DNA of 64,000 bases, taken from CAVPXC01 sp963709505 (GTDB taxonomy: Bacteria > Chloroflexota > Anaerolineae > JAAEKA01). The translations under genes were made by a program, and so were the position numbers. Positions 33,647 through 41,516 of the stretch are shown here, piece after piece. Position 1 is the stretch's first letter. Each line of letters opens with the position of its first letter. The stretch is from positions 62,001-126,000 of the forward strand of contig CAVPXC010000032.1 in NCBI GenBank assembly GCA_963709505.1, read 5' to 3'. The notes under the pieces were generated by a model that saw nothing but the letters and a program-made list of their open reading frames with translations, was not told where the DNA came from and did not search any database.

Positions 33647-33761
33647 TCAGTGTGTTCACTCTCCAGGCTCCAGGGCGGCCACAGGCCGTTCCACACAACC
33701 CAGTGGCGGTCACGTTCCGTGACCAGCGTCCCGATTCCTTGGGAATCGGGACGTTTTTTTT
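33647..33761 (+). ncRNA. Candidate small RNA or attenuated leader upstream of pyrC
   Basis: A strong terminator about 115 bases after a good promoter defines a short transcript. It contains a 7-bp hairpin GGTCACG-ttc-CGTGACC (33708-33724) immediately followed by the terminator stem. No reading frame in it looks like a protein. I do not recognise an RNA family, and no PyrR-binding consensus was seen. Confidence 0.5.
33727..33761 (+). terminator. Strong intrinsic terminator before the pyr operon
   Basis: A perfect 12-bp stem (CGTCCCGATTCC with GGAATCGGGACG) followed by eight T residues. It lies about 250 bases upstream of pyrC with no recognisable gene in front of it. Confidence 0.8.
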
Positions 33762-33790
33762 CCGGGGTGACGGAGTCGAGGTAGGTGTGT

Positions 33791-33960
33791 ATTCAAAATG
33801 GGTTGATGATATGATCGAAAGCCAGCGCCGGTCGAGTAGGTCCTGGCGGCGTGACACGAAAAGCTCGCTGTTCACAGCAGGCTCACATCAGCCGAGACCA
33901 GCCGCCAGACCCTACTCGACCGGCGCTGGCTTTTCATTGCGTCATCAACCCGTTTTGAAT
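33791..33960. repeat. Large palindromic element, copy 1 (GTCGAGTAGG family)
   Basis: The outer arms ATTCAAAATGGGTTGATGA and TCATCAACCCGTTTTGAAT and the inner arms AAAGCCAGCGCCGGTCGAG and CTCGACCGGCGCTGGCTTT pair almost without mismatch. The two arms are about 60 bases each around a 50-base centre containing GGCTCACATCAGCCGAGAC. Relatives lie at 36597-36680 and 37727-37960. Confidence 0.75.
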
Positions 33961-34008
33961 GCACCCAAGTAAAATAGTGAGATTGTCAGATAGTGAGGTA
34001 GTGAGTTG

Positions 34009-35129
34009 ATGGCTGATTTGTTGACTCTCCCCGGACTGGTCGACGTTCACACCCACCTGCGCGTGCCCGGCGGCGAGCACAAAGAGGACTTCGCCAGCGG
34101 CACGGCCGCGGCGTTGGCCGGTGGGTTTACGTGCATCCTGGCGATGCCTAACACGTCGCCTCCGCTGGCCACGCCTGAGGTGTTGCGTGACACAAGCTTA
34201 CTCGCCGAGCGCACGGTGCGCTGTGACGTTGGCCTGTTTGCCGGCGCCAGCCCGGAGCGCATCGACTCCTTGCCTGCACTGGCGGACTACGCCGTTGCGC
34301 TCAAGATCTACCTGAACGACACCTTCGGCCCGCTGCGTGTCGAGGACTTGTCAACTCTAGAAGCATGCTTTGCGCGCTGGCCACGCGACAAGATGATCGC
34401 CATGCACGCCGAAGGCCAAAGCGTGGCCGTCGGCATTGGCCTGGCGGCTGCCTACAACCGGCCGGTGCACTTTTGCCACATCAGCCGGCAGGAGGAGATC
34501 GAGCTGATCGCCACCGCCAAGCGGCAGGGCCTGCCGGTTACCTGCGAAGTGACGCCGCACCATCTGTTCCTGACCGAGGCAGGACGCCCGGCGGCTCGGG
34601 CCGCTTGGCGACATGCGGCCCCGGCTAGCGACGCAGGCCGATCAGGATGCGCTCTGGGCGCATCTCGACAGCACGATAGACTGCATCGCCACCGACCACG
34701 CGCCGCATACCCTGGCCGAGAAGGCGGGGCCCAACCCGCTGCCGGGCGTGGCGGGCTTGGAGACCGCTCTGCCGCTGATGCTGACCGCCGTGCGGCAGGG
34801 CCGGCTGACGCTGGAGCGGCTGGTGCAACTGATGTCGATCACCCCCCGCCAGCTCTTCGGCTTGCCGGACCAGCCCGACACGACCATCGAGGTCGACGCC
34901 GAGGCAAGTTTCATCATCGCCAACGAGCGCCTGCACACCCGGTGTGGCTGGACGCCGTTTGCAGGGATGACGGTTTATGGGCTGGTGCGTCGCGTGGTGC
35001 TCCGAGGAGAGGTGGCCTACGATGCCGGACCAGCCGGCCGCGTTGGCCGCGCCTGGCACAGGGCGCTTGCTGCGGAGCACGACGGAGCCAGGTTCCTGTG
35101 CCGGTGGAGCGGGTGTAATGAAGGAGTAG
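34009..35129 (+). CDS. pyrC: Dihydroorotase, two frameshifts
   Basis: Cyclises carbamoyl-aspartate to dihydroorotate. DVHTHLRVPGGEHKEDF holds the first metal-binding HxH, CEVTPHHLFLTEA the next His ligands, and CIATDHAPHT the catalytic Asp. The segment after about 34600 lies in another frame (LATQADQDALWAHLDS and onward), and another switch near 35050 restores a plausible C-terminus (PGTGRLLRSTTEPGS). ATG 34009 is the start. It is first in the pyr operon; AAGGAG at its end serves pyrF. Confidence 0.88.
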
Positions 35130-35132
35130 GCC

Positions 35133-36594
35133 GTGTCTTCTAACTTCGCCGACAAGCTGGCCGCAGCCGTGGTTCGCAACCGCTCGCTGCTGTGTGTGGG
35201 TCTCGATCCCGATCCGTTTCAATTCCCCCAGTTCTTCCGGCAGCCGGTCGACGCCGAGGCGCTGGCCGCGTGGGGTAGAGCGATCATCGAGCAAACCGCC
35301 GATCTCGTGTGCTGTTACAAGCCCAATAGCGCGTTTTATGAACAGTTTGGGTCCGATGGGCTGGATGCCTTGCGACAAACTCTAGCCGCCGTGCCGGAGG
35401 AAGTGCCTGTGCTGCTGGACGCCAAACGCGGCGACATCGGCAGTACGGCGACGGCCTATGCGCGCGCGGCGTTCGATGTGCTGGGCGTCGACGCGGTGAC
35501 AGTCAGCCCGTACCTGGGGCAAGACGCAGTGGCGCCGTTCCTGGCCTATGCCGGCAAAGCCGCTTTTGTCCTGTGCTACACGTCGAACCCCTCCGCGGCG
35601 GCAATACAGGAGTTTGGTGACGGCAAGACGCGTCTGTTCGAGCACATCGTAAACCAGGCCACCCACTGGGGCGGACCCGATCAGATCGGGCTGGTCGTTG
35701 GCGCAACTCAGCCAGAGGCATTGGCGCGCGTGCGAGGCCTGTTGGGTGGCCGTCCGCACGTCGATCCTTGCGCCGGGCGTGGGCGCGCAGGGCGGCAACC
35801 TGGCCGAAGCGCTGGCTGCCGGCCTCGACAAGCACGGCAGCGGGTTGATCCTACCGGTTTCGCGCCATGTCATCTACGCAGACGACCCCCGCGCCGCCGC
35901 GCTGGCGCTGCGGGATCAGATCAACCAGGCTCGCACATCGGTTGGCAAGCCATCCACTGTATCGGCCAGACAATTGCCGCATCAACCGAGTGACCCAGTG
36001 GCTCAAAAACTCGTCGACTTGATCTTGCATCTGCACGACGCTGGCTGTGTGCGCCTGGGCGAGTTTACGCTGGCATCCGGCTTGCGCTCGCCGATCTACA
36101 TCGACCTGCGGCGCATGGCGAGCGATCCGGGTCTGCTCCGGCGGGCAGCGCAGGCGTATGCCGGCTTGCTCGAGCCGTTGCGTTACGAGCGACTGGCCGC
36201 GGTGCCGTACGCCGCGCTGACCATCGGCACGGCTGTGGCGTTGGCCACGGACGGCTCGCTGATCTACCCGCGCAAAGAGGTCAAGACCTATGGCACAGGC
36301 CAGGCCGTCGAGGGCATTTATGCGTCTGGCGATCGCGCCGTAGTTATCGAGGACCTGGTGACCAGCGGCGGCAGCGTGATCAAGGCGATCAAGTCGCTCG
36401 AGGCGGTGGGGCTGGTTGTGCAGCATGTGGCCGTGCTGATCGATCGCGAGCAAGGCGGTCCGGAGGCGCTGGCCGCGGCCGGCTATTGTCTGCACGCCGT
36501 GATGACGATGACGCAGATTCTTGACACTTTGCAAGAGGCAGGGCGCATCACTTTCGATCAGGCAACTGCCGTAAGAAGTTATCTCAGATCGTGA
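35133..36594 (+). CDS. pyrF: Bifunctional OMP decarboxylase / orotate phosphoribosyltransferase (PyrF-PyrE fusion), one frameshift
   Basis: The N-terminal 270 residues are an OMP decarboxylase (SLLCVGLDPDP, LLDAKRGDIGSTATAYA with the catalytic Lys/Asp, PVSRHVIYADDPRAAAL). They continue without stop or start through a linker (SARQLPHQPSDP) into an orotate phosphoribosyltransferase (TLASGLRSPIYIDLRRM, PRKEVKTYGTG, PRPP loop VVIEDLVTSGGSVIKAI). The fused enzyme would turn orotate into UMP. The order PyrF-PyrE is opposite to animal UMP synthase and is known from cyanobacteria and some Chloroflexota. An indel near 35755 splits the decarboxylase part. Confidence 0.9.
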
Positions 36595-36596
36595 CT

Positions 36597-36680
36597 ATTC
36601 GGGCGGGCGGTGCGAGAACGGTGATCGAGTAGGCGTCCTCGCCGTATCGAGATCACCGTTCTCGCACCGCCCGCCCGAAT
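36597..36680. repeat. Perfect 30-bp hairpin, copy 2 of the pyr palindrome family
   Basis: ATTCGGGCGGGCGGTGCGAG with its continuation to 36626 pairs without mismatch with 36651-36680. The loop contains TCGAGTAGG and CCGTATCGAG, which also occur in the element at 37727-37960. It lies between pyrFE and pyrB. Confidence 0.8.
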
Positions 36681-36716
36681 GGCCGGTTCAGATCCACCAA
36701 ACCAAAGGAGTAACTC

Positions 36717-37709
36717 ATGAGTACAAAACCGATCACCCCCCTCGTTGACGTCGACGCCGCAGATCCGCTTTCCGTCACCATGGGGTTTGCCGGCCAGGAC
36801 ATCCTATCGGTATCCCAGTTTAACCGGGACAACATGACCTCCATCTTTCGCAAGTCCCACGAGATGCGCGAGCTGATCGAGCGGCAGGGCAGCAGCGACA
36901 TGCTGCGGGGGAAGGTGCTGACCTGTCTATTCTACGAGCCCAGCACCCGCACGAGCGCCTCCTTTATCGCCGCCATGGAACGGCTGGGCGGCAGCGTCAT
37001 CCCGATCACTCAGGGCGTGCAGTTCAGCTCGGTCAGCAAAGGCGAGACGCTGGCTGATACGATCCGCACGCTGGAGCAGTACTCCGACGTGATCGTGCTG
37101 CGCCATCCCGACATCGGTTCGGCTAAGATGGCGGCCGATTACTCGGCCGTGCCGGTGATCAACGCAGGCGATGGCGCAGGCGAGCATCCGACCCAGGCGC
37201 TGCTGGACCTGTTCACGATCCAAGAAGAACTCGGCGCCATCGACGGGCTCAAGATCGCCATGGTTGGCGATCTGCGCTACGGTCGCACCGTGCACTCGTT
37301 GACCAAGCTATTGACGCAGTACGATGTCAGCCTGCGTTTCGTCTCGCCTGAGATTTTGCGCCTGCCGCTGGTTATCATGAATGAAGTCAAAGATGCGGGC
37401 CTGAACGTGCGCGAGACCCACGACGTTGCCGACGTGATCGAGAACGCCGACGTGTTGTACGTCACCCGGGTACAAAAGGAGCGCTTCTCCGATCTGTCGC
37501 AGTACGAAGAAGTGAAGGGCCACTACGAGATCACGACCGAGCTTATGGAGCAAGCCAAAGCCAAAATGGTCGTTATGCACCCACTGCCGCGCGTCGGCGA
37601 GATTCACTACAATGTCAACTCCGATCCTCGCGCCGCCTATTTCCGCCAGGTTAAGAACGGCATGTACGTGCGTATGGCACTGCTGGCTGCAGTCCTTGGA
37701 AAGGGATAG
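36717..37709 (+). CDS. pyrB: Aspartate carbamoyltransferase catalytic chain
   Basis: 330 residues. Carbamoyl-phosphate site FYEPSTRTSASF, SKGETLADTIRTLEQYSD, NAGDGAGEHPTQALLDLFTI, aspartate-site HPLPRVGEIHYNVN, and the C-terminal helix. Transfers carbamoyl to aspartate. ATG 36717 follows AAAGGAG. The N-terminal 25 residues exceed the E. coli protein. No regulatory pyrI is seen. Uninterrupted frame. Confidence 0.95.
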   Translation: MSTKPITPLVDVDAADPLSVTMGFAGQDILSVSQFNRDNMTSIFRKSHEMRELIERQGSSDMLRGKVLTCLFYEPSTRTSASFIAAMERLGGSVIPITQGVQFSSVSKGETLADTIRTLEQYSDVIVLRHPDIGSAKMAADYSAVPVINAGDGAGEHPTQALLDLFTIQEELGAIDGLKIAMVGDLRYGRTVHSLTKLLTQYDVSLRFVSPEILRLPLVIMNEVKDAGLNVRETHDVADVIENADVLYVTRVQKERFSDLSQYEEVKGHYEITTELMEQAKAKMVVMHPLPRVGEIHYNVNSDPRAAYFRQVKNGMYVRMALLAAVLGKG

Positions 37710-37726
37710 TGCGGTATTTCGTGCGC

Positions 37727-37960
37727 GTGGGTCGAGTAGGGTCTGGCGGCGTCTTGCTAGCGGTCAACTTAGGCACCCACAACTTCCAGCTACCGAGACT
37801 CGCCGCCAGACCCGTATCGAGACCCGCTGATTCTCGACGTGGTGACCAACTCGAAGAGGTCTCGATACGGTCCTGGCGGCGAAGTCTCGGCTGATGTGGG
37901 CCGTCCGTAAGCACTGAGCACTTCGGTACTACGCCGCCAGGACCTACTCGACCAACGTGC
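37727..37960. repeat. Large palindromic element, copy 3 (GTCGAGTAGG family)
   Basis: The outer arms GGTCGAGTAGGGTCTGGCGGCG and CGCCGCCAGGACCTACTCGACC enclose further inverted pieces (CGCCGCCAGACCCGTATCGAG with CTCGATACGGTCCTGGCGGCG) and the segment GTCTCGGCTGATGTGGGCC, shared with the element at 33791-33960. It lies between pyrB and pyrD. Confidence 0.75.
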
Positions 37961-37994
37961 TCCGGATTCTAAAACAAAAAGTCACTGCTCACCC

Positions 37995-38996
37995 ATGCAC
38001 CTAACCTGTGATTTCCTAACCTTCCAATTGCACTCGCCCTTGGTGTTGGCATCCGGGATTATCGGCACGAGTGCGACACTTATGGCGCGTGCGGCTCGGG
38101 CAGGCGCGGGGATGGTGACGGCCAAGAGCTGCGGCCCGACGCCGCGGCTCGGGCATCCCAATCCCGTGGCGCTGGACTGGGGCGGCGGTCTGATCAACGC
38201 GATTGGCTTGACCAACCCCGGCGCCGAGCATGAGGCTGAGCTGTTGGCGGAAACGAAGCGCATCTTGCAGCCGTTGGGCGTGCCGTTGATTGCTAGCATT
38301 TTCGCCGGCACGGTGCAGGAATTTGGCGAAGTGGCGGCAATCGTGGCCCGGGCCGAGCCCGACCTGATTGAGGTGAATATCTCCTGCCCCAACGTCGGCG
38401 ACGAGTTCGGCACGCCTTTCGCCGGTTCGCCGGAGAGCGCAGCCGCTGTGACCGAGTTGGTGCGGCGGGCGGTCAGGATCCCGATCAGCGTCAAGCTCGC
38501 GCCTAACGTGCCGGACATCGCCCGCATTGCCGCGGCTGTGGCCGAGGCCGGCGCGGATGCCATTACCGCGGTCAATACTCTGCCCGGCATGGTCATCGAC
38601 GCCGACTCGGGTCTGCCGGTGTTGTCCAACCGGGTGGGCGGCATCAGCGGGCCGGCGCTGAAGCCGATCGCTCTGCGCTGCGTCTACGAGATCGCCCAGC
38701 GCGTGAGCGTGCCGATCATCGGCACCGGCGGCGTGACCACCGGCCGGGACGCGGCCGAGATGCTCATGGCCGGCGCGACCGTGGTTGGCGTCGGTTCGGC
38801 GGTGTGGTATCGCGGTGTGGATGCCTTTCAACAGATCAACGAGGAGTTGGCGGTGTCAATGATGCAACAGGGCGTCGTATCGGTGGCGACGCTACGTGGC
38901 CGCGCGTTTAGACGGGACCAGTCTATTGCTTCATCTGAGCCGCGTGACAGAGAATTAGCCTGCCGCAAGCCGCAGGGCTTCAGCCCTGGCGGGTAG
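37995..38996 (+). CDS. pyrD: Dihydroorotate dehydrogenase B, catalytic subunit (3' end altered by an IS)
   Basis: Class 1B FMN enzyme: PLVLASGIIGTS, TAKSCGPTPRLGHPNP, NISCPNVG, SVKLAPNV, AVNTLPGM, GTGGVTTGRDAAEMLMAGATVVGVGSA. Class 1B is supported by the pyrK gene beyond the insertion. The last 30 residues (RRDQSIASSEP... ending in FSPGG) are unlike the family and run into the left end of an IS200/IS605 element, so the natural terminus was probably replaced or an indel hides the true stop near 38958. Confidence 0.9.
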   Translation: MHLTCDFLTFQLHSPLVLASGIIGTSATLMARAARAGAGMVTAKSCGPTPRLGHPNPVALDWGGGLINAIGLTNPGAEHEAELLAETKRILQPLGVPLIASIFAGTVQEFGEVAAIVARAEPDLIEVNISCPNVGDEFGTPFAGSPESAAAVTELVRRAVRIPISVKLAPNVPDIARIAAAVAEAGADAITAVNTLPGMVIDADSGLPVLSNRVGGISGPALKPIALRCVYEIAQRVSVPIIGTGGVTTGRDAAEMLMAGATVVGVGSAVWYRGVDAFQQINEELAVSMMQQGVVSVATLRGRAFRRDQSIASSEPRDRELACRKPQGFSPGG

Positions 38997-39098
38997 GCGG
39001 GCTTTTCCCCGGCTTCCCGTGCCCGCAGCCCGGCACGGGCCAGGGTAGCCAGAGTCTCAGACTTGCACGGTTGTCAAAATAGTTGTACTTCGCAACAC

Positions 39099-39488
39099 AT
39101 GGAATACCAAAGGGACGAACACAGAGTACACCTAATCGTATACCATCTCATCTGGTGCCCGAAGCGGCGTAAACCAGTGTTGGTTGAAGAAGTAGCCAAG
39201 GATCTGCGATCTCTCATCGAGGCAAAGTGCGAAGAAAAGGGATGGGAGATTCTTGAGTTAGCTATCCAGCCAGACCATGTCCACTTGTTCCTGCGAGCTT
39301 GGCCCAGCGATGCAGCGGCCGACATCGTGCAAGAATGCAAAGGCGCTACTTCGAGAGAGCTTCGCAAAAAGCACAAGCACCTGCAACGATTGCCATCACT
39401 CTGGACTCGTTCCTACTTTGCCAGTACCGCAAGCAACGTAAGTAGCGAGACCATCCAGAAGTACATCGCTGCCCAATCCAAACTATGA
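39099..39488 (+). CDS. tnpA: IS200/IS605 transposase TnpA (Y1 HUH)
   Basis: 129 residues. The HUH metal site is in QPDHVHLFLRA and the nucleophilic Tyr in ETIQKYIAAQ. The beginning (VHLIVYHLIWCPKRRKPVL) is typical. It moves the element as single-stranded DNA by recognising the subterminal hairpins. ATG 39099 is the family start. Confidence 0.93.
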   Translation: MEYQRDEHRVHLIVYHLIWCPKRRKPVLVEEVAKDLRSLIEAKCEEKGWEILELAIQPDHVHLFLRAWPSDAAADIVQECKGATSRELRKKHKHLQRLPSLWTRSYFASTASNVSSETIQKYIAAQSKL

Positions 39489-40702
39489 TCACCACGCAGA
39501 CGCTTCCCTACCGGGGCAGTAAAGCCCTGGCCGATGAACTGAATAAGGAAAGCGCCAGGCACTACAACGCGACGCTTTCCAACCATTGGCGCACCTTCCG
39601 CAAGAAGGGCGTTTGGCTTTCCGAAAAGTCGGCCTACCGCTGGGAGGACTACCAGTCGGGCGGCACGATCCTACACGCGCATAGCCGGGATGCGGCCCAG
39701 CAGGCGTTCTATCGGTCGTGCAAGACGGCGAGAACCCTCAAGCGGAACGGGAACAGCGAGGCTCGATATCCCAAGTACCGCCGAGGCTTTCGTACCACGA
39801 TCTGGAAGAACACTGGCATCAGGCGCAGTGGAAGCGCCCTGCTACTGGCTCGAGCTCGGGGCCTGGCACCGCTCACGGTGTCGATACCGACAGACTGGGA
39901 GACCTGTCGGGTTTTGGAAGCCCGGCTTGTGTTCGACAAGAAGTCCTACAAGTACACCTGGCACATGGTGCTCGAAGATGGTCTTGTTCCGCCAGCCGCG
40001 CCGGGAGACCGGGTGCTGGCGGTAGACATGGGCGAAATCCATCCGTCCGTCATAGCGGACACCGAGCAAGCCCTGGTGCTCTCCTGCCGGGCGCTGAGGG
40101 CTTGTAAGCAGTACGGGAACAAGCGCCGGTCGGAACTCGCTTCTTTGCGGGATCGGAAGAAGCGCGGGTCGGCCAACCGGAAGCGCATCCAGAAACGCAT
40201 GAACCGTTTCAAGGCCCAACAGGAACGCCGCGAAAAGGACATCCTGCACAAAGTCTCGCGCGCCGTGGTCGATCATGCAGTGGCCCGGCGTGCAGGCAAA
40301 ATCGTCATCGGCGACGTGCGGGACGTGGCCGATGGCGTCAACCTGGGACACCGAACGAACCAGAAGGTGTCTGGCTGGTCGCATGGGCGGCTGCGCCAGT
40401 ACATCACGTACAAGGCCGAGCATGTCGGGATCGAGGTCGTGCTGCAGGATGAGCACTACACGACCCAGACATGCCCCGCGTGTGGGCAAAGGCAAAAGCC
40501 CAGCGGACGCATCTATCGATGCGCGGCTTGCGGTGGCGTGTTTCACCGGGACGTCGTCGGCGCAGTCAACATCTTGTCTGCGCATATCTACGGCGAACCT
40601 GGTCATATCGCTCCACCTTCTCCAATGTATCGCAGGCCGTTTCTTCGTGAAACGCTGCGTAGTCGGGCCGACACCCCGGACCTGGCCAGGGCGCCTCATT
40701 AG
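39485..40702 (+). CDS. tnpB: TnpB-type RNA-guided nuclease of the IS
   Basis: 405 residues. RuvC-I Asp is in RVLAVDMGEIHPS, RuvC-III Asp in HRDVVGAVNIL, and the zinc ribbon is CPACGQRQ ... CAACGG. In the RuvC-II position the usual Glu motif (IxxED/NL) reads IVIGDVRDVAD, as in a branch of TnpB proteins; a Glu in LQDEHYTTQTC just before the ribbon may substitute. TnpB uses a guide RNA from the element's right end to cut the empty donor site. It overlaps tnpA by 4 bases. The C-terminal tail after the RuvC-III block is poorly conserved. Confidence 0.88.
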   Translation: MITTQTLPYRGSKALADELNKESARHYNATLSNHWRTFRKKGVWLSEKSAYRWEDYQSGGTILHAHSRDAAQQAFYRSCKTARTLKRNGNSEARYPKYRRGFRTTIWKNTGIRRSGSALLLARARGLAPLTVSIPTDWETCRVLEARLVFDKKSYKYTWHMVLEDGLVPPAAPGDRVLAVDMGEIHPSVIADTEQALVLSCRALRACKQYGNKRRSELASLRDRKKRGSANRKRIQKRMNRFKAQQERREKDILHKVSRAVVDHAVARRAGKIVIGDVRDVADGVNLGHRTNQKVSGWSHGRLRQYITYKAEHVGIEVVLQDEHYTTQTCPACGQRQKPSGRIYRCAACGGVFHRDVVGAVNILSAHIYGEPGHIAPPSPMYRRPFLRETLRSRADTPDLARAPH

Positions 40703-40763
40703 CTCCCTGGAAGCCGCTGGGCTTCAGCCCATGCGGAGTGTCACTAGAATGGCAGGAGGACTT

Positions 40764-41501
40764 GTGCTGCCGCAAGCGATGCAGATCGTTGAAACCAGAG
40801 TTGAGAATGCCATAACCAGAACCTTCGTGCTGGACGGTGCACTGGATGCCATGCCGGGTCAGTTCGTGATGGCCTGGTTGCCAGGCGTGGACGAGAAACC
40901 GTTCAGCCTGGCCGGCGCCAACCCGGTAACGCTGACCGTAGCGGCTGTTGGCCCGTTTAGCCGTGCGCTGCACAGCTTGGCTGTGGGCGAGCGCATGTGG
41001 GTGCGCGGGCCGTTGGGCAAAGGCTACGCGCTGCCGGTGAAACGCGGCTCTTGCCTGCTGATCGGCGGCGGCTACGGCGTGGCCCCGCTCAAGTTCCTGG
41101 CTGAGCGACTGCTGCAAGCAGGCCGGCCTGTATCCATGATCATCGGCGCACGCCGCGCGGAGCAACTCCTGCTGACCCAGCCTATCCTGGACCTGGGCAT
41201 CCACCTGTGGCTGACCACCGAGGATGGCTCGGCCGGCCTGCGGGGCCTGGTCACCGACGCCATGAAACCGGCGTTGAACGACATGCCGGGCGGCCAGCCA
41301 GCCATGGTTTATGCCTGTGGCCCGACTGGTATGCTGCAAGCGTTGGCGGTTCGCTGTGCTGCCTTGGACCTGCCAGCGCAAGTCTCCTGGGAAGCGCACA
41401 TGCGCTGTGGCATCGGTTTGTGCGGCAGCTGCGAGGTCGGTAACGGCTGGCTGACCTGCCTCGACGGACCGGTGTTTCCGTTTGATCCATCGAATATCTA
41501 A
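40764..41501 (+). CDS. pyrK: Dihydroorotate dehydrogenase B, electron-transfer subunit
   Basis: FAD/NAD-binding ferredoxin-reductase-like protein of about 245 residues: GQFVMAWLPGVDEKPFSLA (FAD), LLIGGGYGVAPLKFLAERL (NAD), CGPTGMLQAL, and the 2Fe-2S cluster cysteines in MRCGIGLCGSCEV ... WLTC. It passes electrons from PyrD to NAD. GTG 40764 has AGGAGG 4 bases upstream and is preferred to ATG 40749, which has none. It is separated from pyrD by the IS but keeps its ribosome site. Confidence 0.9.
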   Translation: MLPQAMQIVETRVENAITRTFVLDGALDAMPGQFVMAWLPGVDEKPFSLAGANPVTLTVAAVGPFSRALHSLAVGERMWVRGPLGKGYALPVKRGSCLLIGGGYGVAPLKFLAERLLQAGRPVSMIIGARRAEQLLLTQPILDLGIHLWLTTEDGSAGLRGLVTDAMKPALNDMPGGQPAMVYACGPTGMLQALAVRCAALDLPAQVSWEAHMRCGIGLCGSCEVGNGWLTCLDGPVFPFDPSNI

Positions 41502-41516
41502 GGAAATGAGACTAAC

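Larger units (their letters stand above)
38960..40745 (+). mobile_element. IS200/IS605-family element with tnpA and tnpB
   Basis: Carries a Y1 HUH transposase and a TnpB gene with ATGA overlap. Imperfect subterminal hairpins lie at both ends: CCGCAGGGCTTCAGCCCTGGCGG (left, 38970-38992) and CCGCTGGGCTTCAGCCCATGCGG (right, 40714-40736). As usual for the family there are no inverted terminal repeats. It is inserted between pyrD and pyrK. Both genes are intact, so it may be active or recently arrived. Confidence 0.85.

Noticed and set aside
33647..33761. SRP RNA, 6S RNA or T-box leader
   Set aside because: The conserved SRP apical loop, the T-box sequence and a 6S-like long bulged stem are not visible; the size and simple hairpins do not fit.
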